In this document: positions 34,981 to 46,339 of the stretch, in pieces | Layout: each line of letters begins with the position of its first letter | How positions within the stretch are numbered: the first letter of the stretch is position 1 | Origin: Dasypus novemcinctus | Taxonomy: Eukaryota > Chordata > Mammalia > Cingulata > Dasypodidae | Assembly: GCF_030445035.2 (NCBI RefSeq) | Contig: NC_080702.1 | Location: forward strand, 24,935,652 to 24,999,651 | Length of the DNA stretch: 64,000 nucleotides | Reading direction: 5' to 3' | The notes under the pieces: generated by a model | The model's input: the letters and a program-made list of their open reading frames with translations, nothing else | Told to the model about the DNA's origin: nothing | The model's database searches: none | Translations under genes and position numbers: made by a program

Positions 34981-37900
34981 TTATCCATTCATCTGTTGAT
35001 GGACATTTGGGTTCATTCCAACTTTTGGCAATAGTGAATTATGCTGCTATAAACATTGGTATGTATATATTGGTTTGAGTCCTTGTTTTCAGTTTTACTG
35101 CGTATATACTCAGCAGTGGAATTGATGGGTAATATGGTAAATCTGTAGCTAGTTTTTTGAGAAACTGCCAAACTGTCCTCCAGAATGGCTGGATCCTTCT
35201 GCATTGCCTCCAGCAGTGGATGAGTGTTCCCATTCCTCCACATCCTCTTCAGCACTTGTAATCTGTTTTTTTTTTAATAGCTGCCAGTCTTATGTGAGTA
35301 ATATTGTATGTCATTGTAGTTTTGATTTCCATTTCCCTAATAGCAAGTGATTTGAGCCTTTTTTCATTTGCTTTTTAGCCATTTGTATTTCTTCTTTGGA
35401 GAAGTATCTGTTCAAATCTTTTTCCCATTTTTTAAATTGGTTGTTTGACTTTTAATTTTCAAAATAATGGAGTTCTTTATATATGCAGGGTAAATGTCTC
35501 CTATCAGATATATGGTTACCAAATATTTCCTCTCATTGTGTAGGCTCTCTTTTCACCTCCTTGACAAACTCCTCTGAGGTGCAAAAAGCTTTAATTTTGA
35601 GGAAGTACCATTTTTCTATTTGTTGTGTTGCTGCTTGTGCTTTTGGTGTGAAGTTCATGAAGACATTTACTATTAGAAGTTTCTGTAGATGCTTCTCTAC
35701 ATTGCTTTCCAATGTCTTCATGGTCTTGGCTCTAATATTTAGGTCTTTGATCCATCTTGAGTTGATTTTTTATAAGGTGTGAATTGGTAATCCTCTTTCA
35801 TTCTTTTACATATGGATAGCCAGTTTTCCAGGCACCCTTTGTTGAAGATGCCATTCTCTCCCAGTTGAGTGGGTTCGGTGGTCTTGTTGAATACATATGG
35901 CTGTATATATGAGACACTATAGCAGAACTCTCAGTTTGGTTCTATTGGTCAATGTGTCTCTCCTTGTGCCAATGCCATGCTGTTTTCATTACTGTTGGTT
36001 TGTAGTATGTTTTGAAGTCAGGTAGTGTGTTTTCTCCAATTTCATTTTTCTTTTTCAATATGTCTTTGGCTATTCAGGGCCTCTTTCCTTCCCAAATAAA
36101 TTTAATAGTTAGTTTTTCTAGTTTATTTAAAATGTTGTGTTCATTTCTATTGGGATTGCTTTGAATCTGTAGGTCTATTTTGGTAAGATAGACATATTAA
36201 TAATATTTAATCTTCCTATCCATGAATAGAGAATATTCTTCCATTTATTTAGGTGGTCTTGTGTAGTTTCTGTGTATGCCTTTTACATCTTTAGTTAAAT
36301 TTATTTATAGGTGTTTTAGTTTTTATTTACTGTTGTAAATGGTATTTGTTTCATGATTTCCTCTTCAGATTGCTCCTTATTTGTGTACAAAAATTCTACT
36401 GGTTTTTGTGCATTGATATTATAACCTGAAACTTTACTGAACTCATTTATGAGTTCTAGGAGCTTTCTTGTAGACTTGTCAGGGCTTTCTATGTATAGGA
36501 TCATGTCATCAGCAAATTATGAAATTTTGACTTCTTCCTTTCCAATTTGAATGCCTTTTATATCTGGTTCTTGCCTCAGTGCTCGAGCAAGTACTTCTAA
36601 GATAATGTTAAATAGGAGGGGTGATAGTGGACCTCCTTCTCTTGCTCATGATCTTACAGGGAAATATTTTAGGATTTCACCAGTGTAAATGATGTTAGCT
36701 GTGGGTTTTTCATATATACTCTTTAACATGTTCAGAAAGTTTCCTTCTATTCTGATCTTTTGCAGTGTTTTTATCAAGAAAGTGTTCTGTATTTTGTCAA
36801 ATGCTTTTGTGCATCTATAGATATGATCATTTGTTATTTTTCCTTCAATCTGTTTATGTGGTGTATTACATTAATTGATTTTCTTATGTTGAACCGTCCT
36901 TGCATATCAGGAATGAAACCCACTTGGTCATGGTGTATATTTCTTTTAATGTGTTGATAATTGCATTTAGCAAGTATTTTGTTGAGAATATCCACTTCTT
37001 TTCATTCAAAAGATTGGTCTCTAATTTTCCTTTCTTATGTTATCTTTGTTTGGCTTTGGTAGTAAGGTAATGTTGGCATCATAGAATGAGTTAGGCCATG
37101 TTCCTTCTGTTTTGATTTTTTGAAAGATTTAAGTAAGATTGGTGTTAATTCTTCCTGGAATGTTTGGTAGAATTTACCTCTGTATCTGGCCCAGGGCTCT
37201 TTTTAGCTGGGAGGTATTTAATGACTGATTGTATCTCTTTACTTGTGATTGGTTTGTTGAGTTTATCAATTTCTGATTTGGTCATTGTAGGCTGCTCATG
37301 CTTTTCAAGGAATGTGTTCATTTTCTCTAAATTGTCCTTGTTGGCCTATATGGTTTTTCAAGGTATCTTCTTTTGATAGATTTCATTTCTGTGGTGATAG
37401 CTCTTATTTCTTGTTTTGCATATGTGCATCTTCTCTCTTTTTTCTTTATTAGTCTTGCTAAGGGTTTGCAAATTTTATTGATCTTCTCAAAGAACCAGCT
37501 CTTTGGTCTATTTTTTCTAGCATTTTCTTATTTTCTATTCCATTTAATTCTGCTTATCTTTGTTATTTCTTGCTTCTTCCTTTGTGTTTATTTTGTTGCT
37601 TTTTACTAATTTCTCCAAGTATGCAGTTAGCTCTTCAATTTCAGCTCTTTCTTCTTTTTTGATGTGTGAATTTATCGCTATGGCTTTCCCTCACAGTACA
37701 GCTTTTATTGCATCCCATAAATTTTAATATGTTATGTCATCATTTTCATTCATTTCAAGGTATTTAATTCTTTTGAGATTTCCTCCTTGACACTCTATTT
37801 CTCTTTGAGTGTGTGGCTGAACTTCCATATCTTTGTGCCTAATCTGGGTCTGACCCTTGCAGATTTACAGCCTTATTCTATTGTGGTGAGAAAATTATGT

Positions 37901-38355
37901 TTTATGTTTTCAATTTTTCTGAATTCAGTGAGGCTTTCTCTTGACCTAGCATATGGTCTATATTGGAGAATGATTCATGTGCACTTGTGAAGAATATATC
38001 CTGCTTTATTTGGGTGTAATGTTCTGTATATATCTAATATGCCTAGCTCCTTTAATATATTGTTCAAAGACTTTGTTTCTTTATTTATTCACTGGTGAGA
38101 TGTTCTGTCCAATGTTGATAGGAGTGTAATAAATTCCCCCATTGTAATTGTAGAGGCATCTATTCCTTCACTTAGTTTTTCCAGTGTTTGCCTCATGTAT
38201 TTGGAGGTGCCCTTGTTAGGGGCATACATGTTTATGATTGCCCTTTCTTTCTGAAGGATTTTCCCTTTTACTAATATGTAGTGTCCATCTTTGTCTCTTA
38301 CAACAGTTTTGCATTTAAAGTCTATTTTATGTGACATTAATATAGTTACTCCCCT

Positions 38356-38975
38356 CCATGTTACTCAAATGTGGCCAGTCTCGAAGCCAAACTCAGCATG
38401 TAAATGCACTGCCTTCCCCCCAGTGTGGGACATGACACCTGGGGATGAACCTCCCTGGCACTGAGGGATCACTACCAAGTACCAGCTGATGAAGTAACTA
38501 AAAATGACCTTGAATTAAAGGTTTAACATGGACCAGCAGAATATCCCTGTCTACATATACTAACAGGAGTTAAAAATGCTTTTTGACCTAAATTAAGGGG
38601 GAAATGGAAAGGACAAATGAGTTTATATGGCTATGAGTCTCTAAAAAAGAGTCTGGAGGTTTTCAGAAGGATCGACCTTATGCACACCTGAGCAGAGTCT
38701 CAGAGACAGATAAAGTAGATACAACCCCAGGTATTGGATCTTTTGAGGGCTAAAGAGACCCACAGGTTTTATGGCCAAGGCAGATGGAGCTCACTGCCAT
38801 GTCAGTTGGCCCTTCTTTGGGGTTGGTGTTTCTGCATGATGGAGCTGGACTCAGATGTGAGCTCTTTTCACAAGCCTTTCCTGTTACTTTACTGGAATTG
38901 TAGTTGGTGCTGGGGTTTAAGATATATCTAGGGGAGCTGAATCTCTGGACTGACAATATGATAGACAATAAATAT
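38356..38975 (+). mobile_element. Reversed patch of L1 3'UTR inside L1 F
   Basis: About 620 bp match the lineage 3'UTR (equivalent to about 1660-2260 of copy A), but in plus orientation. The patch replaces the end of ORF1 and start of ORF2 of minus-strand L1 F. It has neither an L1 3' end nor an A tail, and I see no duplicated flank, so it is not an ordinary insertion. Confidence 0.75.
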
Positions 38976-39782
38976 CTGTTTATCTGTGAGTATTTTGAAC
39001 TTTCCATCATTTTTGAATGCCAACTTTGCTGGAGAGAGAATTCTTGGTTGGGAATTTTTTTCTTTAGTACCCTGACTATGTCATACCACTGCCTTCTTGC
39101 TTCCATGGTTTCTGAGGAGAAATCAGCACTTAACCTTATTGAGCTTCACTTGTATGTGATGGTTCTCTTTTCTCTTTTTTTCAGCATTTTCTCTTTGTCT
39201 TGAGAATTGGATAGTTTGAGAGGTATATGTCTTAGGGTAAGCCTTTTGGGTTTTATGCTCTTTGTGGTGCATTTTGCTTCCTGGACATGTACCTCCATCT
39301 CCCTCAACAGGTTTGGGAAGTTTTCATACATTATTTCCTCCAACACCCCTTCTGTCCCATTTCCTGTCTCTTCTCCTTTTGGGATTCATATAATGTGTAT
39401 GATTGTGTATTTTGAGTTGTCATTCATGCCTCTAAGTCCATGGTGGATATTTTCTATCTTTCTATCAATCAGTTCTACTATCTTTTATTTCAGATATACT
39501 GTCTTCCACATGAATAATTTTTCCTCTGCCTCTTCAAATCTGCTCTGATTTGCTGAGAGTGTATTTTTTATTTCTTGAATTGTGCTGTTCATCACCATCA
39601 TATTTTTTTTTGCATATGTTTACAATTTCTTCTGTATTCTCTCCAAGTGCTTTCTTAATATCCTTTATCTCTTTCTTCACTTCATTAAATTGGTCTATGA
39701 TATATGTTTTGAGAGCTTTGATTAGTTGTTCGATGTTCTGTTCCTCTTCCTGGTTTTTAGTTTGTTCATTGGATTGGGCCAT
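38976..39782 (-). pseudogene. L1 F ORF1, degraded
   Basis: The start at 39782 reads MAQSNEQTKNQEEEQ. The coiled-coil half is open to about 39534. The RNA-binding half lies at 39146-39346 (MLEEIMYENFPNLL) and 38990-39106 ([14 protein letters not shown]). The last codons are lost to the reversed patch. Confidence 0.75.
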
Positions 39783-41085
39783 GTTTTCCTCTTTATTGGT
39801 ATGACTTGTATTTTTTGTTGCTGTCTGGTCATCATTTTATCTTGATGGGTTTATTCAGTTGATTAGCTTCTCTGTCTATTTTTTATATTTATTTAGGTGC
39901 TGTTTGTGTGCACATGTTAAGTCTTCTCTTTGTCACTTCATTCTTTTTATTCTATTTCCTTGATGCTGTCTATGTTCCCTTAAAGGAAAATATTAGGGCC
40001 AAGGAAAGTAAAAGGTGTAAGGAAAGAAACAGTATAAGATTAGTATTGATATAAATATTAGCAGATGAAACATGTGACATTTAGGATATAAAGAGGAAGG
40101 GCTATCAAGAAAACAAACCTACAAAAAAGACCAGATATGTCCTCAAACACAGAATTCTCTCTGCAATTGAATAAACCTTAGTAGTTTGACCTTCCCCCAT
40201 TCTCCATTCCTCACTTCTCTCTCTCCCAGGCAGCAGGAAGGCTGTGGGGGGGGGGGGGGGGCTTCCCTTGTATATTCAATTGGGACCTTTGTGAACCAAC
40301 ACACCACAGAAAATAATGATTCTTAGTTTCTTGAGAGAGAACACCCACACCTTGCCAGTTACCCTAAATATGCTATTGAAAGTCTACAAAGCTCAATCTA
40401 CTGTCCACCTCCCTTAGGTGTGCTATGGAGGACTAGCTAATTTTCTGACTCTCCCTATCCCAGGGCATTTAGATAAATTGGGCTCTCTCAGCAGATTCTT
40501 ATCTCTTCTCTTCCTAGCCTCTCCCCAAGCCAGCTTCTGTGCTCCTTCAAGCTCAAAAAAAGGGTGACCAGAAATTTAAACTGGCACTCCTTAGGCCCCT
40601 CTGCACCCTTCACCAAAACCTTCCTACCCTTGGAGTTTGTCTGAAACCAGAGGGCTAGGGGAATGCCAGAGTTCAAGAGTGCTGGGTTTGGGGAACATGG
40701 ACCTGGGAGAGTGCAGTCTTGGGGCACATGTGCCGGGGGAGTGTGGGTCACAGTGAGGATGGCATTCCAGGAATGCAAGGTTCAGGGATCATGAATTTGG
40801 GGATCATTCACTTGGGGAACATGGGGCTCATGAACATCACTGTGTGACTGGTGATATTTAGGGAATGCTGTGGTTCTCAGCTCTAGGGTAAGTGTTTTGC
40901 CTTCCCGTAGCTTCTGGCCTCAGTATCAGAAACCTGTGTTTTTACCTTGAACAAGCACTATTTTTGTCACAGTCTCTCCAGATGGATGTCCAGACACTTC
41001 CTGCTTTGTAGGTTCCCAAAACTGCCCACTTGGGCAGAATTCTGTGCACACTCAGCTGGTTTTCTGCAGGAGAGAACTGGTCATT
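39783..41085 (-). other. L1 F 5'UTR with poly(G)
   Basis: This 1.3-kb 5'UTR has the shared leader block near 39840 and the shared 5' terminal block near 40970-41085. There is no GC-rich tandem array. A run of 16 G lies at 40246-40261. The 5' end position is an estimate. Confidence 0.7.
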
Positions 41086-41309
41086 CTTTCAAGCCATACA
41101 TGCTAAAGAAAAATTCTTTTAATTTTTCTTCATCAGTGTATGTGTTTAAATAAAAGAATTACATAAAAGTGAATTAAAACACAACATATCAAAATTTGTG
41201 AAATACAGCTAAAAACTGTTAGGAAGGAAATTATAAGAAAAGAATTGAACAGTCCCAAATCATTTTAGAGAAAGACTAACAAAAAGAGAGAAATATAATA
41301 TTACAGGGT

Positions 41310-42040
41310 AATATTTCTCCTGAATTTGGACCAAAAGATCCTCAACAAAGTATTAGCAATTTGAATCCAATAAGGTAGAAAATGAATTATAGATCATAAC
41401 CAAGGAATATTTATTTCATATATACATAGCTGTTTCAATATTTAAGAATTCATCATTGTAATATAACTTGGTTACAGGCTACAAATGAGAAAAATGTAAC
41501 CATATCAGTTCACACAAAAAGCATTTGATAACATTCAGCATCTATTCATAATTCTAAATACCTAAAAGTAGTTTGAAATAGAAGTGATCTTCTTCAACTT
41601 AATAAAAATTCTTTTTAAAAACCCACCACACACATGTAAACTCATACTTAACGTTGAAAACTGATTTTCTTATAAGATCATGAACAAGGGAATGATATTT
41701 GCTCTTATTATTCTTATTTTAAAAACTGTGATACATCAATAACATGGAAAACTTCTCAACAAGGTAAAGAACAAACTACTATTACATGCAATAATTCGAT
41801 CAGATATTCAGATAATTATACAAGGTGAAAGAAACCTATCTAGGAAGATTATTTCCTGTATGTAATTCCTTTCACATAACATTCTTGTAATTACGGAGTT
41901 ATTGCCAAGAAATGGGGGGCTGAGAATGTGGGTGTGGTTATAAAGGGCCAACACAAGGGATCCCTGTGGTGATGAAATCATTCTATATCTTGACCTTAAC
42001 ATAGGATAAAGTTACACAAGAGTAAATCCACAGAATGCTC
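41310..42040 (+). mobile_element. Ancient L1 fragment, plus strand
   Basis: Highly diverged L1. 41320-41740 follows the ORF2 RT region in order: the NKVLANRIQ-like start, the HDQ...GFIPG-like stretch, the KAFDNIQ-like motif at 41520 and the RSGTRQG-like stretch at 41670. 41855-42040 resembles an old L1M 3'UTR, with a block of the type GGTGATGAAATCATTCTATA near 41970. This is pattern matching by eye, and the subfamily is not assigned. Confidence 0.65.
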
Positions 42041-42600
42041 TGTGTGGATGTAGCTGAGAGAGGCTGAAAGAGAAAACCACCATCTGAGACCCAATGGTGG
42101 GATGGTAGGGGAGGACATAGGGGATGGGTAGGGAAGCAGACAGGACAGTACTCAAAATAGAGTGCTTTACGGATTATTTTATTTTGTATAGAGAATGCAC
42201 AGTGTCTCCAAAGATCAGCCCCAATGAGCACGTCAGTGTTGACTTTACAAAAATATGAATTCAAAAAGCAGTTCAATGAGAATGAAACCACCCAATGGAT
42301 GCAGGAAAATTGGAAAAAATCCTTTATGTTTTCTACTCCGTATGCTGCTTTTCTATTTGGTGGTAGGCACCTAACGAAAAAAACAGGCATTTGTTAGTGC
42401 CCTAGTCTCTCACACTTGGAGTCTTCAGTATATTTGGTGCTCTCCAAACTGGGGCTTAAATGGTGTACATTTTGATGACCAAAGGCTTGAAGCAGTCAGT
42501 TTGTGACCAGAGGTTTTACATTGTATCTGTTAACACATTCTGGGCTTATGAATTTGTGCTCAGCAAAGCACATGAACTAGGGGACACAATAATACAATTC

Positions 42601-42606
42601 TCAGAA
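42601..42606. repeat. 6-bp direct repeat, left copy
   Basis: TCAGAA ends the first ELOVL6 block and recurs at 43271-43276, where ELOVL6 homology resumes. Six-base duplications are typical of class II endogenous retroviruses. Confidence 0.65.
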
Positions 42607-43270
42607 TGTGTTGCTGAATTTTCCTAGGTCCTTGCCTAAGCTACAAAAAATTTATTTAAATGCAAGCCAGTTAGTTAGGCCAGCAACTTATGTAATTGAG
42701 AGAATAGAAATGGGAGAAAATAAACAGATTATGAATCCCCAGGTAGAGAGAGGAAAGGGGGCTAACGAGGGTAAAAAAGGCTAATTTAAGGACTAAAAAT
42801 TCCAATCACAGATTATAATTCTACATTACAGATTACAAATCCTCAGTTCTACTTGCATGTTAATCCAGGAAGGGAGAGAAAGGGCACAGCAGGGCAAAGA
42901 ACAGGGATGAGGAGTGAAGAGAAAAAGGAAAAAGGGCTGCTTTAGCTTCCATGTTTCTTTTTTGAACCAATAATTATTCCTTTAATTTGATAATGTCAGG
43001 GGAGGAATCCCAGTTGTTTGCTGTTTTGATTGGTTACACCACCCATCAATTCCCCCAGGGGCTGAATGTCAAGGCCCCTTGAGAACATCCAAGGCTTTTC
43101 CTTGATTCTGGAGGAAATCCTGTTCTGAATGGGGAATTCTCATGAGGTTCTTCCAGCAACCAACTTGTAAGGTCTTTCCTACAAGGGGCAGTTCCCACAA
43201 CCATGTGTTCTCATGTTTTTTTTGCCAGGTCACAGATTCTTCTTACTCCCTAATCTAGCCTGCTTCTGAA
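42607..43270. mobile_element. Unidentified 664-bp insertion (LTR-like) in the pseudogene
   Basis: The two sides of the ELOVL6 retrocopy join across this stretch, so it is a later insertion. It is flanked by TCAGAA on both sides. It starts TGTGTTG as LTRs often do, but the right end (CTTCTGAA) is not the canonical CA. It contains a CCAAT-type TGATTGG at about 43030 and an AATAAA at about 42720, with no coding capacity and no A tail. A solo LTR with a damaged end is my best guess; another kind of mobile element is possible. Confidence 0.5.
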
Positions 43271-43388
43271 TCAGAAGCTAACCTTCCTTCACTGGTTTCA
43301 CCACATCACTGTGATCCTGTATTTTTGGTGCTCTTACAAAGACATGGTTGCTGGGGATGGTTGGTTCATGAATAAGAACTATATCATG

Positions 43389-43799
43389 GGAAACGGACTT
43401 GGCCCAGTGGTTAAGGCATCCATCTACCACATGGGAGGTCCACTGTTCAAACCCTGGGCCTCCTTGACCCATGTGGAGCTGGCCCATGTGCAGTGCTGAT
43501 GCGTGCAAGGAGTGCCCTGCCACACAGGGTGTCCCCTGCATAGGGGAGCCCCATGCGCAAGGAATGCGCCCCATAAGGAGAGCCGCCTAGCACGAGAGAA
43601 AGCACAGCCTGCCTAAAAATGGCAGCACCCACACGGACAGCTGACACAACAAGATGATGCAACAAAAAAGAGACATAGATTCCCGTGCCACTGACAACAG
43701 AAGCAGACAAAGAAACAAGATGCAGCAAATAGACACAGAGAACAGACAACTGGGGTGGGGGAGGGGGGAATAAATAAATAAATAAATCTAAAAAAAAAA
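43389..43799 (+). mobile_element. DAS-type tRNA-derived SINE
   Basis: This is a 411-bp SINE on the plus strand. The A box TGGCCCAGTGG is at 43400-43410 and the B box TGTTCAAACCC at 43444-43454. The body is GC-rich, with a G-rich stretch and an (AAAT)n plus A tail at 43770-43799. It is flanked by AAGAACTATATCATG (43374-43388) and AAGAACTGTATCATG (43800-43814), a 15-bp duplication with one difference. It lies within the ELOVL6 retrocopy and is therefore younger. Confidence 0.88.
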
Positions 43800-44104
43800 A
43801 AGAACTGTATCATGCACACAATAATATACACTTCCTTTGCCTTTCAGCAATTGGGGTTCCAAGTTTCTGGAAGTTTGTCATGTTCATCTCCTTGTCCCAG
43901 ATCACCCAGATAGTGCTGAGCTGTGTCCTTAACTCCCTGGTCTTCTCCTGGATGTATCAAGACCAGTGTCATTCTTACTTTCAGAACATCTTCTGGTCCT
44001 CACTCATGTACCTCAGCTACTTTGTTTTCTTTGCCATTTCTTCTTTGAGGCCCTACATAAGGAAAATAAGGAAAATGAGAAAGACTGAATTGTTGTGGAA
44101 CTAA

Positions 44105-44330
44105 AGAAGAAGCCATAGCTCAGGGTCATCAAAAAAAATAATAGACAAATGAACATGGCACAAGAGATCACAAATGGTGAAGCTAAAACAAATAATGCAA
44201 AACATACTAGCAAACACAACATCAAGGCAGCTTAGGGATAATCAGGTTGACTTAACCCAGTAAATTTATGATCCTTTTTGGTGAGAACTCACTGAGTTCA
44301 CGTCCATCTCAAAGGACTATTGTTGGAAGA
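44105..44330 (+). other. ELOVL6 3'UTR-like continuation of the pseudogene
   Basis: From memory of the parent mRNA, the stretch following the old stop (the GAAGCCATAGCTCAGGGTCA block at about 44109) resembles the start of the ELOVL6 3'UTR. Similarity seems to run to at least 44330. The true 3' end of the retrocopy could lie further downstream, because the parent 3'UTR is several kilobases long. Confidence 0.6.
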
Positions 44331-46339
44331 CCTCATTCTCTCTTCAGCTGTCAACTGTAGGACAAAAGAGAAAAAAGAGAGAGAAATAGAAGTCATACAC
44401 AGCTATTAACATTTTATGAAAAAGTGTATTTACTGAGTGTTATATTTCTCTATAGCTGAAGAATTTAACTTTAAAAATTGTGCAAGCATGTGTACACTAT
44501 GCTTTCTAATGTTTTTTTTAAATGACTCAATCTTTCTATGCTTCCTGCACCATATATAGCTGTTGTTTCAGGCTATTCTATTCAGAGTGTATAATCAATT
44601 GTTTTGATATAATCATAATGTTATACACTCATCATCTCAAAAATTTTATAAAAATTTCATTACTCCAAGAAAAAAATGACACACAGCTGGAGCCAGTAGT
44701 AAAGATAAAAATGAAAGAGACATGGGGTATGCACCTAGAACAATAATGTTTTTGCAAAAATTAAAACCTTTTTAAGAAAGGTTAGTAGTTGTAGTCCCTA
44801 TCAGAAAATATGTCTTAATTACTGCATATGAAAAATAGATGCAAATGACAATATTTCAACGAAGACTGGTGTTATTCTCTTGAGTTGCATAGTCTCAGGC
44901 TAGTGAGTTTGCTAAAACCAATAAGGGCAACTCTATTTCAGAACAGTACTGATAGCTAAACTGTGATTTGTACTCTTAAATGGGAAAGGAGGCATTATTT
45001 TTTGTTCAGCTGCTCAGGCTTCTAAACAGAGGAGTAAATACAGAATAGAAGAGATGGAAATCAAGCAGTTGTTCTGAAAATGGATTCTGTTCTGTCTTTA
45101 AAAATGTTCAATCCCTGCCATTACTTAGGTGGAAAGGGGAGAGACAGTAGGAAAAGATGTTAATCGAGATCAGTTCAGTAGACAAACTGACTTACCACAT
45201 ACTCACTATTTTCCAAATGAAACCTCATGGCACAGTCTATATTTTCTATATTTTTGTGAGTTTCAAAATGAGATCTGCAGTGCTCTTTCTGCTATTGGGT
45301 AAACACTGTGTTCCTGCATCATCTGCATTTCATCCCCAAATCCTGCAAAGGTGTTTAAAGGGCTCTTTGCTGGTCAAATGAAGATACTTGACATGAAGTA
45401 TCTCCACTTGACCATCAGAAGGCACTTTAAACACCTCTTCAAGGCAAACACACTTCATGGTAAAATTTCAGCAAAGGGCCCCCTCCTATATAGACTTACG
45501 CTTCAAGTTTTAAATGGTATACTATAGTCACCATATTTTCTATCAAATCAGAAGGCAAATTATTTCAAGTCATCTTCAGAGATTTTTTTCATTCAGCAAA
45601 TCAGAAGATTGATTTAAGAGACACATTCTTTAAAAATAAAAAAGGTATATTACCTGTAATACTTCAGAACTTTACAAACCAAATAAATGTGTAAACATTT
45701 CAGGTGCTTTAAAGAAGCAATTATGGAACATTGTTTAGTGCAATATAACAGCATTCTAATTGGTTAGGTAGTTTAATGATTAGACAACATAGATGAAAAG
45801 ATTAGGGGCTACCACACGGTATACAGTATAAACTAACAACCACATGCACAAACAGATGGGGGGTACTTTGAACTTCAAAGTCCAATCGAATAGAAATACA
45901 TTTTCTGCCTAGTAGAAACAGAAAATATTGGTTTTTTTTTTTTGCTTTATTTGAGAGTGTACAGTAAAAGGGATTTTCCAGATTATTTTTATATTATTTT
46001 AACTTTAATTGTGCTGTCATTCATGTAATAGAGCTGCTCTGTTTTTTTTCTGTCACAGATGACAATTCATTTTTCAACATCTCATTTATGTGTGGAATTT
46101 TAAAGGAATAAAGTTTTATTCCATTCTGGAAGTAAAAAGGAAACATACACATACACACATATACACTCATACAGAAGGCTAGTAAAATATGAAATTTGAG
46201 CAAGATTTATGGATTTTATGATATTATGTTATAGTTTTGTAGATGTTATCATAGAAAGAACTTGGGTAAAGATTACACAAGATCTCTATTATAATTAGCA
46301 ATTGCATGTAAATCTACAAATATCTAAACAACGAGTTTG
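44331..46339. other. No gene seen; possible 3'UTR continuation
   Basis: AT-rich with only short frames. The one structured item I see is the 86-nt hairpin at 45350-45435. Part or all could be further ELOVL6 3'UTR carried in the retrocopy; comparison with the parent transcript would settle this. Confidence 0.45.
45350..45435. repeat. 86-nt imperfect hairpin (MITE or miRNA-precursor-like)
   Basis: Left arm 45350-45389 and right arm 45396-45435 are 40 bases each, with a 6-base loop (GACATG). 33 of 40 positions are Watson-Crick pairs, and two more are G-U if transcribed in the plus direction. The outermost 11 and innermost 8 pairs are perfect. The size and shape suit a pre-miRNA or a small palindromic DNA transposon; I do not recognise the sequence. 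Confidence 0.6.

Larger units (their letters stand above)
34386..38355 (-). pseudogene. L1 F ORF2, degraded
   Basis: Full-length homology except for the first 70 or so codons, which are replaced by the reversed 3'UTR patch. Recognisable parts are the endonuclease (38089-38337, with MSHKIDFKCKTVV), the RT core around 36316-36504 with MILYIESPDKSTRKLLELIN, and the Cys-rich end near 35170-35255. Frameshifts and stops are frequent, and a SINE lies in the last 150 codons. Confidence 0.78.
32955..41085 (-). mobile_element. L1 copy F, interrupted
   Basis: Minus-strand L1 with 3'UTR (32955-34385, lacking its 3' terminal 1.5 kb), ORF2 (34386-38355), ORF1 (38976-39782) and a complete 5'UTR (39783-41085). 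It carries a SINE at 34559-34980 and a reversed patch of L1 3'UTR at 38356-38975. Its 3' end is cut at the 5' end of copy E. The 5' terminal block near 40970-41085 aligns with those of L1 A and the young L1. Confidence 0.8.
42224..44104 (+). pseudogene. ELOVL6: ELOVL6 processed pseudogene, interrupted twice
   Basis: The parent enzyme elongates C12-C16 acyl-CoA to C18 in the endoplasmic reticulum. Homology starts at the ATG at 42224 (LTLQKYEF, then NWKKSFMF) and continues with [23 protein letters not shown] and ELGDTI. It passes to the catalytic HxxHH box, read as HWFHH at 43290-43304, then [39 protein letters not shown] and the C-terminus. Coding blocks of a multi-exon gene follow each other without introns, so this is a retrocopy. 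Disabling changes: a deletion with frameshift near 42380, stops at 42395, 42403 and 42457, frameshifts near 43870 and 44030, and loss of the normal stop. A 664-bp insertion (42607-43270) and a SINE (43389-43799) split it. No functional product is expected. Confidence 0.93.

Noticed and set aside
40488..40778. 96-codon minus-strand frame with Pro/Leu-rich sequence
   Set aside because: It lies in the L1 F 5'UTR, has no recognisable domain, and is absent from L1 A.
43389..43799. A functional tRNA gene at the SINE head
   Set aside because: A and B boxes are present, but the head does not form a full cloverleaf, and it continues into the SINE body and A tail between target duplications.
42224..44104. 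A functional ELOVL6 gene or last exon
   Set aside because: Three in-frame stops, several frameshifts, loss of the normal stop and two insertions. The blocks are joined without introns, so it is a dead retrocopy.
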